Below are positions 1 through 6,027 of a stretch of 10,707 nt of DNA, in pieces; position 1 is the first letter of the stretch, and each line of letters starts with the position of its first letter. The notes under the pieces are model-generated. The model saw only the letters and a list, made by a program, of their open reading frames with translations, had not been told where the DNA came from and made no database searches. The DNA comes from Lentisphaerota bacterium. Its GTDB lineage: Bacteria; Verrucomicrobiota; Kiritimatiellia; RFP12; UBA3636. A program made the position numbers and the translations under genes. The stretch spans positions 1 to 10,707 of the forward strand of contig JALHHX010000072.1 in assembly GCA_022837245.1 (NCBI GenBank), read 5' to 3'.

Positions 1-70
1 CGTTCATCATGTTTTCGGTAAAAGCCCGAAGGTCTCCGGGAAACCCGAAATCCGGACACAGTGCCGCAAA

Positions 71-764
71 TTAACCTCTCGCCAGCCAGCGGCCAGCGCA
101 ACGCTGGCCGCTGGCTGACGGGGGTGGGTGTCTTCGGTGTGCGGGTTGAGGCATAGGATGGCGTGTTGAAGGCGGAAATGCAAGCGCAAGCGTCGTTCCA
201 GGGCGCGGGTTCCCGGCGGCGGAGAAGTCGCCGACGTATGCGCAAACCGTTCCTTCTGGGCCGATGTAGATGGCGAAGCCGTCGTTCCATGCCGCGGGAT
301 CGGAGAGCCGCGACAAAATCGGAGCGTACGCGACCTGCCCGCCGGAGGAAAAGATCAAGGCGGATGCGCTGAAGCCGGATTCGGGATGCGGGCATCGTGT
401 CGGTGACGACCTGCCCGTGCGGAGCGGCGTCGGCTGGATCGACGATGCCGTCGAAGACAATTGTGGATAGACCGGATACGGAATCCCGCACTATGGAGGC
501 GTGGCCGGGTGAGAGGATATGCGCGTCATAGCCGCCTCCGCCGGCGTCCGTCAGGGCGGTCTCGGCATCGGATCCCCAAACCCAGCGGGCTTCGGCGACG
601 GGAGCAGCCCCGGGCGCCGTCTGCGCGAAACCTATCAATGCCGCGACGGTCCCGGCAAACAGGAACATGACCAATGCGGACATGCCGTGCAGTCTGGCCG
701 GGACAAACCCCTCCCGTGAGTCCGTTTCTCTATTCTTCTGCCTTCCGTATTCTTTTGATTGCAT
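71..764 (-). pseudogene. Frameshifted secreted/membrane protein with LamG-like stretch
   Basis: Start ATG at 764 follows AAAGGA at good spacing, 47 bases after the previous broken gene. The frame gives a charged N-terminus of about 27 residues, a hydrophobic anchor (MSALVMFLFAGTVAALIGFA), then EARWVWGSDAETAL, AHILSPGHASIV and VSGLSTIVFDGIVD. Near 390 this frame becomes Arg-rich, while the next frame reads ESGFSASALIFSSGG, AYAPILSRLSD and WNDGFAIYIGPEGTVCAYVG, which resembles LamG/concanavalin-like lectin domains. Removing one C from the CCC (390-392 on the + strand, as GGG) would join them as DTMPHPESGF. Beyond about 180 no frame looks clearly coding; the second frame ends at a TAA at 71-73, just past a perfect palindrome. 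It therefore appears broken by an indel and also truncated. The LamG call is by pattern only. Confidence 0.5.
83..117. repeat. Perfect 16-bp palindromic hairpin
   Basis: CAGCCAGCGGCCAGCG at 83-98 pairs perfectly with CGCTGGCCGCTGGCTG at 102-117 around a 3-base loop (CAA). There is no strong T-run on either side (the minus strand continues GCGAGAGGTTAATTT), so it is a poor intrinsic terminator unless for minus-strand transcripts with weak U content. It sits inside or at the end of the broken LamG-like gene. It could be a terminator for that gene or a dispersed palindromic (REP-like) element. Confidence 0.65.
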
Positions 765-811
765 TGAGAGGTCCTTTCCCAGGATGCTTATTATAAATCT
801 ACCTGTGGCTT

Positions 812-1257
812 CTATTTGGACTTTACGACGAAACGTCCGGACAGCGACGATGGATCGGCGTTGGGTATCCAGACGAGCTTGCACGAATCGAGGCGGGGGA
901 TACGGATGGAGAGTCTGCCATCAGCACCAGCGGACGCCTCCAAGGCTTCCCCTGACAGGGGATCAACGGCCTGCCCAGCTGGCGCGCCATGGCTGCGGAT
1001 CTGGAGAGAAGATCGCCCAGCGAATGCGGAGCCGCCCGGCCGGAGGAACTCTTCATCCACTCGTACACGTCCGACTTGAAAGAGGCGTCCGTGCTCTTCG
1101 CAAAGGCCTCGGAGGCCTGGGCCATGGAGGCGAAATTAGTTGCGCTCCCGGCATTGTCCTGCGCATTGGCTTCACCCGACAAGAGGATTAAACATATAGC
1201 GGCAACGCCATAGGCGCTTGACATACAACCTAAAGCTATACGGCATTTTTTATTCAT
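812..1257 (-). pseudogene. Frameshifted gene for a small secreted protein of unknown function
   Basis: I do not recognise a family. From ATG 1257 (GGGAAG about 8 bases upstream) the frame gives a signal peptide (MNKK, hydrophobic run, cleavage plausible after GEANA at about residue 32) and a sensible mature part to about residue 95 (SAAMARQLG). After that this frame turns into Arg/Pro/Ser-rich nonsense, while another minus-strand frame gives a credible end: AVDPLSGEALEASAGADGRL, a beta-like RLSIRIPRLDSCKLVWIP, then SGRFVVKSK and a TAG at 812. Adding one C at about position 973 would join them into LGQAVDP and a protein of about 148 residues. So a one-base deletion, real or from assembly, breaks the gene. 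No slippery heptamer is present, which argues against programmed frameshifting. Confidence 0.6.
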
Positions 1258-1485
1258 GGAGACAACTTCCCACTTGGTTCACGACGGAGGTTTCAACTTT
1301 CCCAGCACTTCTAGATGTATCATGTTCTGATTGCGAATTGCAACATAAAACACTCGTTTACAGAATTCTAACAATTGTGTCGTGTTATGAGTCCGGAGAG
1401 CGGGTTGAAGAAGGCTCTAGGGCGTAGGCCTTAGGTCCTAGCTGCTTAGCGGATCCGCAGCGCGTCGCCCTCCAGTAATCAGCGT

Positions 1486-1514
1486 GGGGGCAGGGGGACA
1501 GCCCCCGAATTTTT
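1486..1514 (+). terminator. G/C-rich hairpin followed by T-run (possible terminator, + strand)
   Basis: GGGGGC at 1486-1491 can pair with GCCCCC at 1501-1506, or an inner GGGGG (1493-1497) with CCCCC (1502-1506); five T residues follow at 1510-1514. This has the shape of an intrinsic terminator only for transcription on the + strand, although all genes nearby are on the minus strand. On the minus strand no T-run follows, so it would not be a normal terminator for the operon. It may instead be part of a repetitive palindromic element. Confidence 0.35.
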
Positions 1515-1538
1515 CTCTTGAGGCCGGGTGCGGACTAC

Positions 1539-1554
1539 AGACAACTTGTTGTCT
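1539..1554. repeat. Short inverted repeat AGACAAC-TT-GTTGTCT
   Basis: Perfect 7-bp arms separated by 2 bases, in the intergenic stretch downstream of the phosphoesterase gene. It could be a small hairpin or a dimeric protein-binding site; nothing around it decides which. It lies 32 bases from the G/C-rich hairpin. Confidence 0.45.
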
Positions 1555-1684
1555 TGCATTACCCTCGAAAATGGATTCTCTCGACAAACTTTGAATAGAA
1601 TTTTCTATATGCGGGCCGAGCACGGTTAAAGCAATTCCAGCATTCCTTGGAGCACTTTTGGAGATGGACTCTGCCACCAAACTG

Positions 1685-2596
1685 TTACTGAGCGAGCGTA
1701 CCGTCGGGATTTATGACCGTGCCTTCGGGTGGGTCTTCGATGTAAACTGTGCGGTAGGAGATGCGGCCGTTTTGATATGTGTAGATGCGGAACGATGCCT
1801 GGCGTCCCCAGAAGCTTGCGATGGAGTTACAGACATGAACTGGTATTCCGTCGTCACTCTGCTGGAGTTCGTCACGGTGGTAATGGCCGCAGAACACGCC
1901 TTTGACGTTGGCTTTGGCAAGTGTGGCATGCCACTTGGTGCGGGTTTCTTCCGGCCAGCCTTCGTGCAATTCATTGTTGTAAAAATCCGGACCGTCAGCG
2001 ACGTGTGTGAATACGAAAACTGGCTTGTCGCCGGCTTTTTCCAGTTGCATCTCCAACCATTTGATAGGATCGAATCCCTCGATCTCGGGCAGATCTTTAC
2101 GCAGACTTTCTGTGTAAACGGCGAGGAATACCGCATCGTCGGTTCCATAAACCTGCCCCAGCTCCCCGATATACTTTCTGTACATCTCCACGCATTCTGC
2201 ATAGCGTTTCGCCGGCTCGTCACTGCGGTATGAAAAATCGTGGTTCCCAGCCACGCTTATCAATGGATACTTGATTAGAGAAAGCATGTTGGAGACTGCA
2301 ACAGCGTTCGGCTCGATAAACAGGTTGTCGCTCGAGAAATCGCCTGTGTGCACGACAATGTCAATATCGAACGGAAGGTTGTTGATCTTTTCAATGGCGT
2401 CGCGGAATCGGTACGCATGCAAGTCCATGCCGTGGTGCGTGTCGGAAATCTGCACGAATGTGATCGGTCCGTCGGCGGGATGCAGACGCTCTTGGGTTGC
2501 GCATCCAGCGCAAGTCCCCATTAATAACGCCACGGCGAACAAAGGAGCGTTGCGCTTCAAAAACACCGCCGCTTTTCGCAAGCTCAAGAAAGTCAT
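1685..2596 (-). CDS. Calcineurin-like metallophosphoesterase, probable lipoprotein
   Basis: Probable exported phosphoesterase; substrate unknown. Using ATG at 2596 (ATGA overlap with the acyltransferase stop, as elsewhere in this operon), the product is 303 residues; an ATG at 2614 would add six residues and neither start has a strong ribosome site. A basic start, hydrophobic run and TCAGC at the end give a weak lipobox, with Cys32 as the lipidated residue. The two-metal site is complete: ISDTHHG (D52, H54), HTGDFSSDN (D86), AGNHDFSY (117-124), FTHVADG (H198) and CGHYHRD (H238, H240). Although it follows a lipid A gene, it is unlikely to be LpxH: LpxH is cytosolic and this protein has an export signal. 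It is the last intact gene of the cluster. Confidence 0.9.
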   Translation of the reverse strand: MTFLSLRKAAVFLKRNAPLFAVALLMGTCAGCATQERLHPADGPITFVQISDTHHGMDLHAYRFRDAIEKINNLPFDIDIVVHTGDFSSDNLFIEPNAVAVSNMLSLIKYPLISVAGNHDFSYRSDEPAKRYAECVEMYRKYIGELGQVYGTDDAVFLAVYTESLRKDLPEIEGFDPIKWLEMQLEKAGDKPVFVFTHVADGPDFYNNELHEGWPEETRTKWHATLAKANVKGVFCGHYHRDELQQSDDGIPVHVCNSIASFWGRQASFRIYTYQNGRISYRTVYIEDPPEGTVINPDGTLAQ

Positions 2597-3492
2597 TTTT
2601 CTGGAATTCTCCATCTACGGTGCATCCAGAGGTATTGTTCTGGATATTGCCGGATCATATTCTCAAGGCGTTTGTTGAGGTCGTTTGTTATGCGCAGAAT
2701 GTCCGCTTCGTGGTCATCAGTCGCCTCGTACATCAGCGGTTCACTTGCCTCCATCCGGAACTGCATCGTGCCGGTTCTAACGCAGTATCCGCACACGAGC
2801 GGGCATCCCGTAGACAGATGCAACCGGGCAGGGGAGGTGACGGTTTTGGCGGGGTGTCCGAAGAAGTCCGCCACGACACCGTGGCTGGCCGCATGTTGAT
2901 CTGATATTAACCCCAGCATCATGCCGCTTTTGAGCGGACGCAGCAGCGCCATGCGATCTTTGGAATGTTTGGCCACGATTTCCATGTTCGCACGCGGGTT
3001 GCGTTTTACCAGAAACTTCTGCATGTACGGGTTGTTGAGCGCACGCGCAACCGCGACAAGTTTTTTCCAGAAAGAAATCACGTGGCCGCTTATCTCCCAG
3101 TTGCCGAGATGGGCAGAAACGAATATTCCACCACGTTCCGGGTCGTTGAGAAGGCGCGCGGTTTCCTCCGGCACGACCATCTCCACGTGTTCGGAGAGCG
3201 TGTCCGGTGTCAGAATACGCGTTCCCACGAAAGACTCAACCGTCAACATGGCGAAGCTTTCCATCGAAGCTTTCGCGATGCGCCTGGCCTCATGTTCGTT
3301 GTCTGTTATCCCGGCAAGCAAAACATTGTTGATGGCTGTATGTCGTCGCTTGGGCAGCAGTGCCCACCACAAGAGCCCGACCCATCTGGCCAGCACCAGC
3401 GACACGCCGACGGGGATCGCATCCACCAATGCGACGGCGGCCCTTACAAACGCGTATTGCACATACGCCGCCGTTGATCCGACCTTCCCCAC
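2593..3492 (-). CDS. lpxL: Lipid A biosynthesis acyltransferase (LpxL/HtrB family)
   Basis: Adds a secondary acyl chain to lipid A precursors on the inner face of the inner membrane. The 299-residue protein has the LpxL/M pattern: a hydrophobic N-terminal anchor (about 12-47), then SAHLGNWEISG with the catalytic H128-x4-E133 pair, NPYMQK (154-159), LISDQHAASHGVVADFFGHPAKT (195-217) and PEQYLWMHRRWR (284-295). Length fits the family. The start is uncertain: GTG at 3492 has no clear ribosome site, and a GTG at 3462 would also keep the anchor. Whether it is the lpxL or lpxM paralogue cannot be told; the symbol is by family. Its stop is shared in an ATGA overlap with the preferred start of the following phosphoesterase. 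Confidence 0.92.
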   Translation of the reverse strand: MGKVGSTAAYVQYAFVRAAVALVDAIPVGVSLVLARWVGLLWWALLPKRRHTAINNVLLAGITDNEHEARRIAKASMESFAMLTVESFVGTRILTPDTLSEHVEMVVPEETARLLNDPERGGIFVSAHLGNWEISGHVISFWKKLVAVARALNNPYMQKFLVKRNPRANMEIVAKHSKDRMALLRPLKSGMMLGLISDQHAASHGVVADFFGHPAKTVTSPARLHLSTGCPLVCGYCVRTGTMQFRMEASEPLMYEATDDHEADILRITNDLNKRLENMIRQYPEQYLWMHRRWRIPEK

Positions 3493-3502
3493 GTCGGATG
3501 TT

Positions 3503-3838
3503 CTATTTCGGTTTTGTAAAGTGGATGGATTCCTCGTCGCGGAGGAGGGAGAGATCCACCTGTTTTTTCTCAGAATGGATGCCGTTCATGGCGCCGGATT
3601 CGTCTCCTGCTTGCGCCGGGCCGGGCCAAATCGCATATGCGCTGATGCGCCCGTATGGCACACTGAACTCGCAGGGAGTGAGCGTGGGCGCGGTCTTCCA
3701 CCTGTAGGACGCCCGGCCTTCACCGCGGTAGCGTATCATTGCGCCTGACGGTTCCGACGTGACTTTGATTTTGGTGGCGCATCCGCCGACCAGCATGCTT
3801 CCCGCCAGCAGGCAGGCGAAGATATATTTTGTTTTCAT
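3503..3838 (-). CDS. Small lipoprotein with PEGA-like segment
   Basis: Function unknown. The 111-residue protein has a lipoprotein signal peptide: MKTK, hydrophobic run, and lipobox LVGGC with the lipidated Cys at residue 20. The following KVTSEPSGAMIRYRGEG and TAPTLTPCEFSVPYG look like a PEGA-type domain (pattern S.PSGA.V...G....TP), an extracytoplasmic beta module often found on surface proteins. A Cys in TPCEF is unusual for it. The residue after the lipid Cys is Ala, not Asp, so it is more likely to be sorted to the outer membrane if Lol rules hold. It lies 30 bases after the fmdB-type gene and 10 bases before the acyltransferase, consistent with the envelope theme of the operon. Confidence 0.8.
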   Translation of the reverse strand: MKTKYIFACLLAGSMLVGGCATKIKVTSEPSGAMIRYRGEGRASYRWKTAPTLTPCEFSVPYGRISAYAIWPGPAQAGDESGAMNGIHSEKKQVDLSLLRDEESIHFTKPK

Positions 3839-3868
3839 CTCAGTGTTATTACGTTGTCCTTTGTTGGT

Positions 3869-4114
3869 TTAGTGGCAGCATCCGCAGCCGGGACCATGGG
3901 CGTGCCCTGCCGAAGCGCATCCGAGTTCCTGTCCGGGGCACGAGCCGCATGAGCCGCCCGCGAGTGTGGAGGCTGTTGTGGAAAAAGAGGAAAGCGCCTT
4001 CTTGGCTCCAGTCGCACCGCAACAGGGGCAGGGTGGGGGCTTTTCCGAAAAGCTCCTTGCCAAGTGTTCAAACCGCTTGTTGCACGAAGCGCACGTGTAT
4101 TCGTATATCGGCAT
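3869..4114 (-). CDS. FmdB-type small zinc ribbon protein with Cys/His-rich tail
   Basis: An 81-residue protein of the FmdB/CxxC_CxxC regulatory-protein family, whose biochemical role is not established; several relatives are annotated as putative regulators. It starts MPIYEYTCASCNKRFEHL, the standard family opening, with C8/C11 and a second pair C29/C32 (CPCC) forming the expected zinc ribbon, followed by the usual Ser/Thr-rich linker. The C-terminal 26 residues are unusually rich in Cys, His and Gly (CGSC at 56-59, HAHGPGCGCCH at 71-81), which could bind further metal. The ATG at 4114 lies 17 bases after ptsH with only a weak ribosome site (GCGGAA). The family call is firm; the role is unknown. 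Confidence 0.88.
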   Translation of the reverse strand: MPIYEYTCASCNKRFEHLARSFSEKPPPCPCCGATGAKKALSSFSTTASTLAGGSCGSCPGQELGCASAGHAHGPGCGCCH

Positions 4115-4131
4115 ATCGTTTCCGCGTTGTC

Positions 4132-4407
4132 TTATTCGTCGGCTATGCCGAAACGATTGGCTATCAACTCCGCGATTTCGTTGATTGCCAGCTCGGCGTC
4201 GTCGCCAGAGACCGTGAATTTGAGAACGGTGCCTACTGGCGCCTCAAGCGTCATCAGCCCGAGCACGCTCTTGCCGGAAACCTGGTTTCCGTTGTTTTCG
4301 ACGGTCACCTCCGACATGTACTTCTGGCACACTTTGGCCAGCGCCCCGGCGGGGCGCACGTGCATCCCGTATTTGTTTATCAGCGGTATTTCCTTGACTA
4401 TTGTCAC
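4132..4407 (-). CDS. ptsH: HPr family phosphocarrier protein
   Basis: Small phosphocarrier of the sugar phosphotransferase system or of its regulatory nitrogen branch (NPr). The 91 residues carry the active-site motif KYGMHVRPAG, with His16 as the predicted phosphoryl acceptor and Arg18-Pro19 following, and the regulatory-site region GKSVLGLMTL with Ser47 at the position of Ser46 of classical HPr. The start is GTG at 4407, preceded by AAGGGG 7 bases upstream; the hpf stop TAA touches this site, so re-initiation is likely. No EI, EIIA (ptsN) or HPr kinase gene is present in this window. By position it corresponds to npr of the E. coli rpoN operon, so a regulatory role is plausible, but sequence alone does not separate HPr from NPr here. 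Confidence 0.94.
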   Translation of the reverse strand: MTIVKEIPLINKYGMHVRPAGALAKVCQKYMSEVTVENNGNQVSGKSVLGLMTLEAPVGTVLKFTVSGDDAELAINEIAELIANRFGIADE

Positions 4408-4418
4408 TTCCGATCCCC

Positions 4419-4715
4419 TTATGGCCTGATGTCCTGGCGTCTTTGCGAGTTTTTGCGCAGCTGCGCCTCGGCTTTGTCGAACGCGGCGTTGACCGTTGCC
4501 ATGACGTCCGTGCCCTTGTCCGTGCTCTCGGCCGTAGCGCGCTGCCCGCCCTGGATTGAAAGCGACACGGAGTAGTTCGGACCGTCTTTGTCCATCACCA
4601 CGCGGATGAATTCTATGGCCGGGAATTTCTCTTTGAGCTTGCCGGCCTTGTCCTGAGCATACTGCTGCAGGCTTTCGCTGAGGACCATGTGGCGGATTGT
4701 TACTTCTACTGACAT
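4419..4715 (-). CDS. hpf: Ribosome hibernation promoting factor, short form (HPF/RaiA family)
   Basis: Binds the 30S subunit in slow growth and helps idle or dimerise ribosomes. The 98-residue protein has the S30AE fold pattern: VTIRHMVLSESLQQYAQDKAG near the start, VMDKDGPNYSVSLSIQGG in the middle, and TDVMATVNAAFDKAEAQLRKN followed by a basic end. It lacks the C-terminal dimerisation domain of long HPF. A longer open frame exists upstream, but it overlaps lptB in another frame and is not family-like; the ATG at 4715 has AAGGAG 8 bases upstream. Position after lptB is as in proteobacterial rpoN loci, but rpoN is missing between them (22-base gap). Confidence 0.94.
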   Translation of the reverse strand: MSVEVTIRHMVLSESLQQYAQDKAGKLKEKFPAIEFIRVVMDKDGPNYSVSLSIQGGQRATAESTDKGTDVMATVNAAFDKAEAQLRKNSQRRQDIRP

Positions 4716-4737
4716 TTTTCTTGCTCCTTGGTTAGTG

Positions 4738-5487
4738 TTACATCCTGAATTCTTCTCCCAGATAGCGCTTGCGCACTTCCGGGTCGTTGATAAGTTTGTC
4801 GCTTGTTCCCTCGCGCAGCACCCGCCCCTCGTAAAGGAGGTAGGCACGGTCCACCACAGAGAGTGTCTCGCGGACGTTGTGGTCTGTGATAAGAACCCCG
4901 TAGCCCTTAGACTGCAAATCGCGCACGACCTGTTGGATATCCGCCACTGCGAGCGGATCAACCCCCGCGAATGGCTCGTCCAGCATCAAAATCTCCGGAT
5001 TTTGCACGAGCGCACGCGCAATTTCCAGCTTGCGCCGCTCCCCGCCGCTGAGGGTGTACGCCAGTTGCTTGCGGACTTTTGTCAACCCGAAGCTCTCCAG
5101 CAACTCGTCTAGACGCGCCTTTCGGGCTTTCGCTTTAATTGGCAAGGTTTCCAAAATTGCCTTGATGTTGTTTTCCACTGACAGCTTCCTGAAAACAGAC
5201 GGTTCCTGCGCTAGATACCCAAGTCCGGATTTCGCGCGCTTGTAAACAGGAAACTTTGTGATGTCCAACCCGTTAAAAACGATCTTCCCGGAATCGGGCC
5301 GCACCAAACCGACGATCATGTAGAACGTGGTCGTCTTTCCCGCCCCGTTCGGACCGAGAAGTCCCACAATCTCACCCTTGTCGATGTGTATATCAACATC
5401 ATCGACAACTTTGCGCCCCTTGTAGTTCTTGGTCAAGTTGCGCGCCTCCAGGGTGTATGCGCCGCTGTTTATGATGCCTGTATCCAT
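4738..5487 (-). CDS. lptB: LPS export ABC transporter ATPase LptB
   Basis: Cytosolic ATPase of the LptB2FG transporter that powers LPS extraction from the inner membrane. All ABC motifs are present in the 249 residues: Walker A GPNGAGKTT (45-53), Q-loop YLAQEPSVFRKLS (91-103, a typical LptB stretch), signature LSGGE (146-150), Walker B ILMLDEPFAGVDP (166-178) and H-loop TDHNVRE (201-207, His203). The permeases LptF and LptG are not in this window. The start ATG at 5487 has only a weak A/G-rich site (AAAAGAAAAT). Very high confidence from motifs plus adjacency to lptA. Confidence 0.98.
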   Translation of the reverse strand: MDTGIINSGAYTLEARNLTKNYKGRKVVDDVDIHIDKGEIVGLLGPNGAGKTTTFYMIVGLVRPDSGKIVFNGLDITKFPVYKRAKSGLGYLAQEPSVFRKLSVENNIKAILETLPIKAKARKARLDELLESFGLTKVRKQLAYTLSGGERRKLEIARALVQNPEILMLDEPFAGVDPLAVADIQQVVRDLQSKGYGVLITDHNVRETLSVVDRAYLLYEGRVLREGTSDKLINDPEVRKRYLGEEFRM

Positions 5488-5523
5488 ATTTTCTTTTAAC
5501 TACGCAAATGGGCTGAGTGGTTA

Positions 5524-6027
5524 TTATTTCTCGGGCGTTGCCTCAAGCGCGACGTTCTCCTCCACAACCACGCGCTCTTCATCAAGCCAAACCGACATCT
5601 TGTTGCCGGTGATCACGTTCTCGCCTTTCGTGACGACAGGATTGATCTGTATTATTATCTGCCCATTCTTCCTTGTGTAGGTAGCCTTGCCGCAGGTGGC
5701 GGTCATGCCGCCGGTTGTGGTCAAACGCACCTTCCCCGACGCGTCGACGCGTTTGATTTCGTTCGTGTCCTTTTCAATGAAGACGATCATCCTGTCCGCC
5801 TTGAGCGTGAACTGCTGATCCTTCACCACAACGTTTCCGTCGAAGAGCGCCACCAGCTCTTCGTAGTCGAAATCCAGCTTGTCCGAGGTTATGACCGTCG
5901 GCACGTTCTTGTCGCGCTTCTCCGAATTGACCAACGCCGCCGGATCAGTTGCGAACGCGAGCCCGGCGCCCGCAGCCAAGATCGCGATCGAAATTGCCTG
6001 TATGAGTTTCTTTGTCTTGTATTTCAT
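5524..6027 (-). CDS. lptA: LPS transport periplasmic protein LptA (OstA-like)
   Basis: Periplasmic bridge protein that carries LPS between LptC and the outer-membrane LptD. The 167-residue product has a clear Sec signal peptide (KTKK, then a hydrophobic run ending GLAFA at about residue 26, then TDPAA). The mature part has the OstA/LptA N-domain pattern: ITSDKLDFDYEELVALFDGNV, KADRM, GKVRLTTTGG, ATCGKATYTRKNGQIII and ITGNKMSVWLDEERV. The ATG at 6027 overlaps the lptC stop. A gap of 36 bases separates it from lptB; no terminator is seen there. Confidence 0.94.
   Translation of the reverse strand: MKYKTKKLIQAISIAILAAGAGLAFATDPAALVNSEKRDKNVPTVITSDKLDFDYEELVALFDGNVVVKDQQFTLKADRMIVFIEKDTNEIKRVDASGKVRLTTTGGMTATCGKATYTRKNGQIIIQINPVVTKGENVITGNKMSVWLDEERVVVEENVALEATPEK

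Larger units (their letters stand above)
1258..1684. other. Gene-poor region with several inverted repeats
   Basis: I see no convincing gene here on either strand. The stretch between the phosphoesterase stop and the next minus-strand gene holds a cluster of inverted repeats: AGGGCG at 1419-1424 with CGCCCT at 1466-1471 (the latter pairing around the palindrome GCGGATCCGC), the GGGGGC/GCCCCC hairpin at 1486-1506, AGACAAC-TT-GTTGTCT at 1539-1554 and ATAGAA-TT-TTCTAT at 1595-1608. The part next to 1257 is A/T-rich and probably holds the promoter of the broken secreted-protein gene; the best candidate I find there (TTGTTA, 18 bases, TTTTAT, minus strand, about 1350-1380) is weak. Confidence 0.6.

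Noticed and set aside
1..10. Possible start of another minus-strand gene (ATGATGAAC at the window edge)
   Set aside because: Only three codons are visible and the upstream ribosome site is weak, so it cannot be supported.
965..985. Programmed ribosomal frameshifting in the 812-1257 gene
   Set aside because: No slippery heptamer is present at the switch point; a simple indel explains it better.
667..1191. Open frame of 174 codons on the + strand across the broken-gene region
   Set aside because: Arg-rich shadow composition; the minus strand has signal peptides, ribosome sites and credible protein segments over the same span.
1438..1680. 80-codon minus-strand frame just after the phosphoesterase
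   Set aside because: TTG start without a ribosome site, and the frame runs through the intergenic hairpins; no protein-like pattern. Kept as intergenic sequence.
1658..2233. Open frame of 191 codons on the + strand
   Set aside because: It lies fully antisense to the phosphoesterase gene, which has all its catalytic motifs; the + strand product has no recognisable pattern.
1685..2596. Reading the metallophosphoesterase as LpxH (lipid A precursor pyrophosphatase)
   Set aside because: LpxH acts in the cytosol and begins with its first metal motif, while this protein has an export signal with a probable lipid-attached Cys.
2921..3748. Open frame of 275 codons on the + strand
   Set aside because: Antisense to the LpxL-type gene and the PEGA-like lipoprotein gene; composition is that of a shadow frame.
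4716..4961. N-terminal extension of the hpf frame by 82 codons
   Set aside because: It is mostly antiframe to lptB; the ATG at 4715 has a strong AAGGAG and gives the normal short-HPF length.
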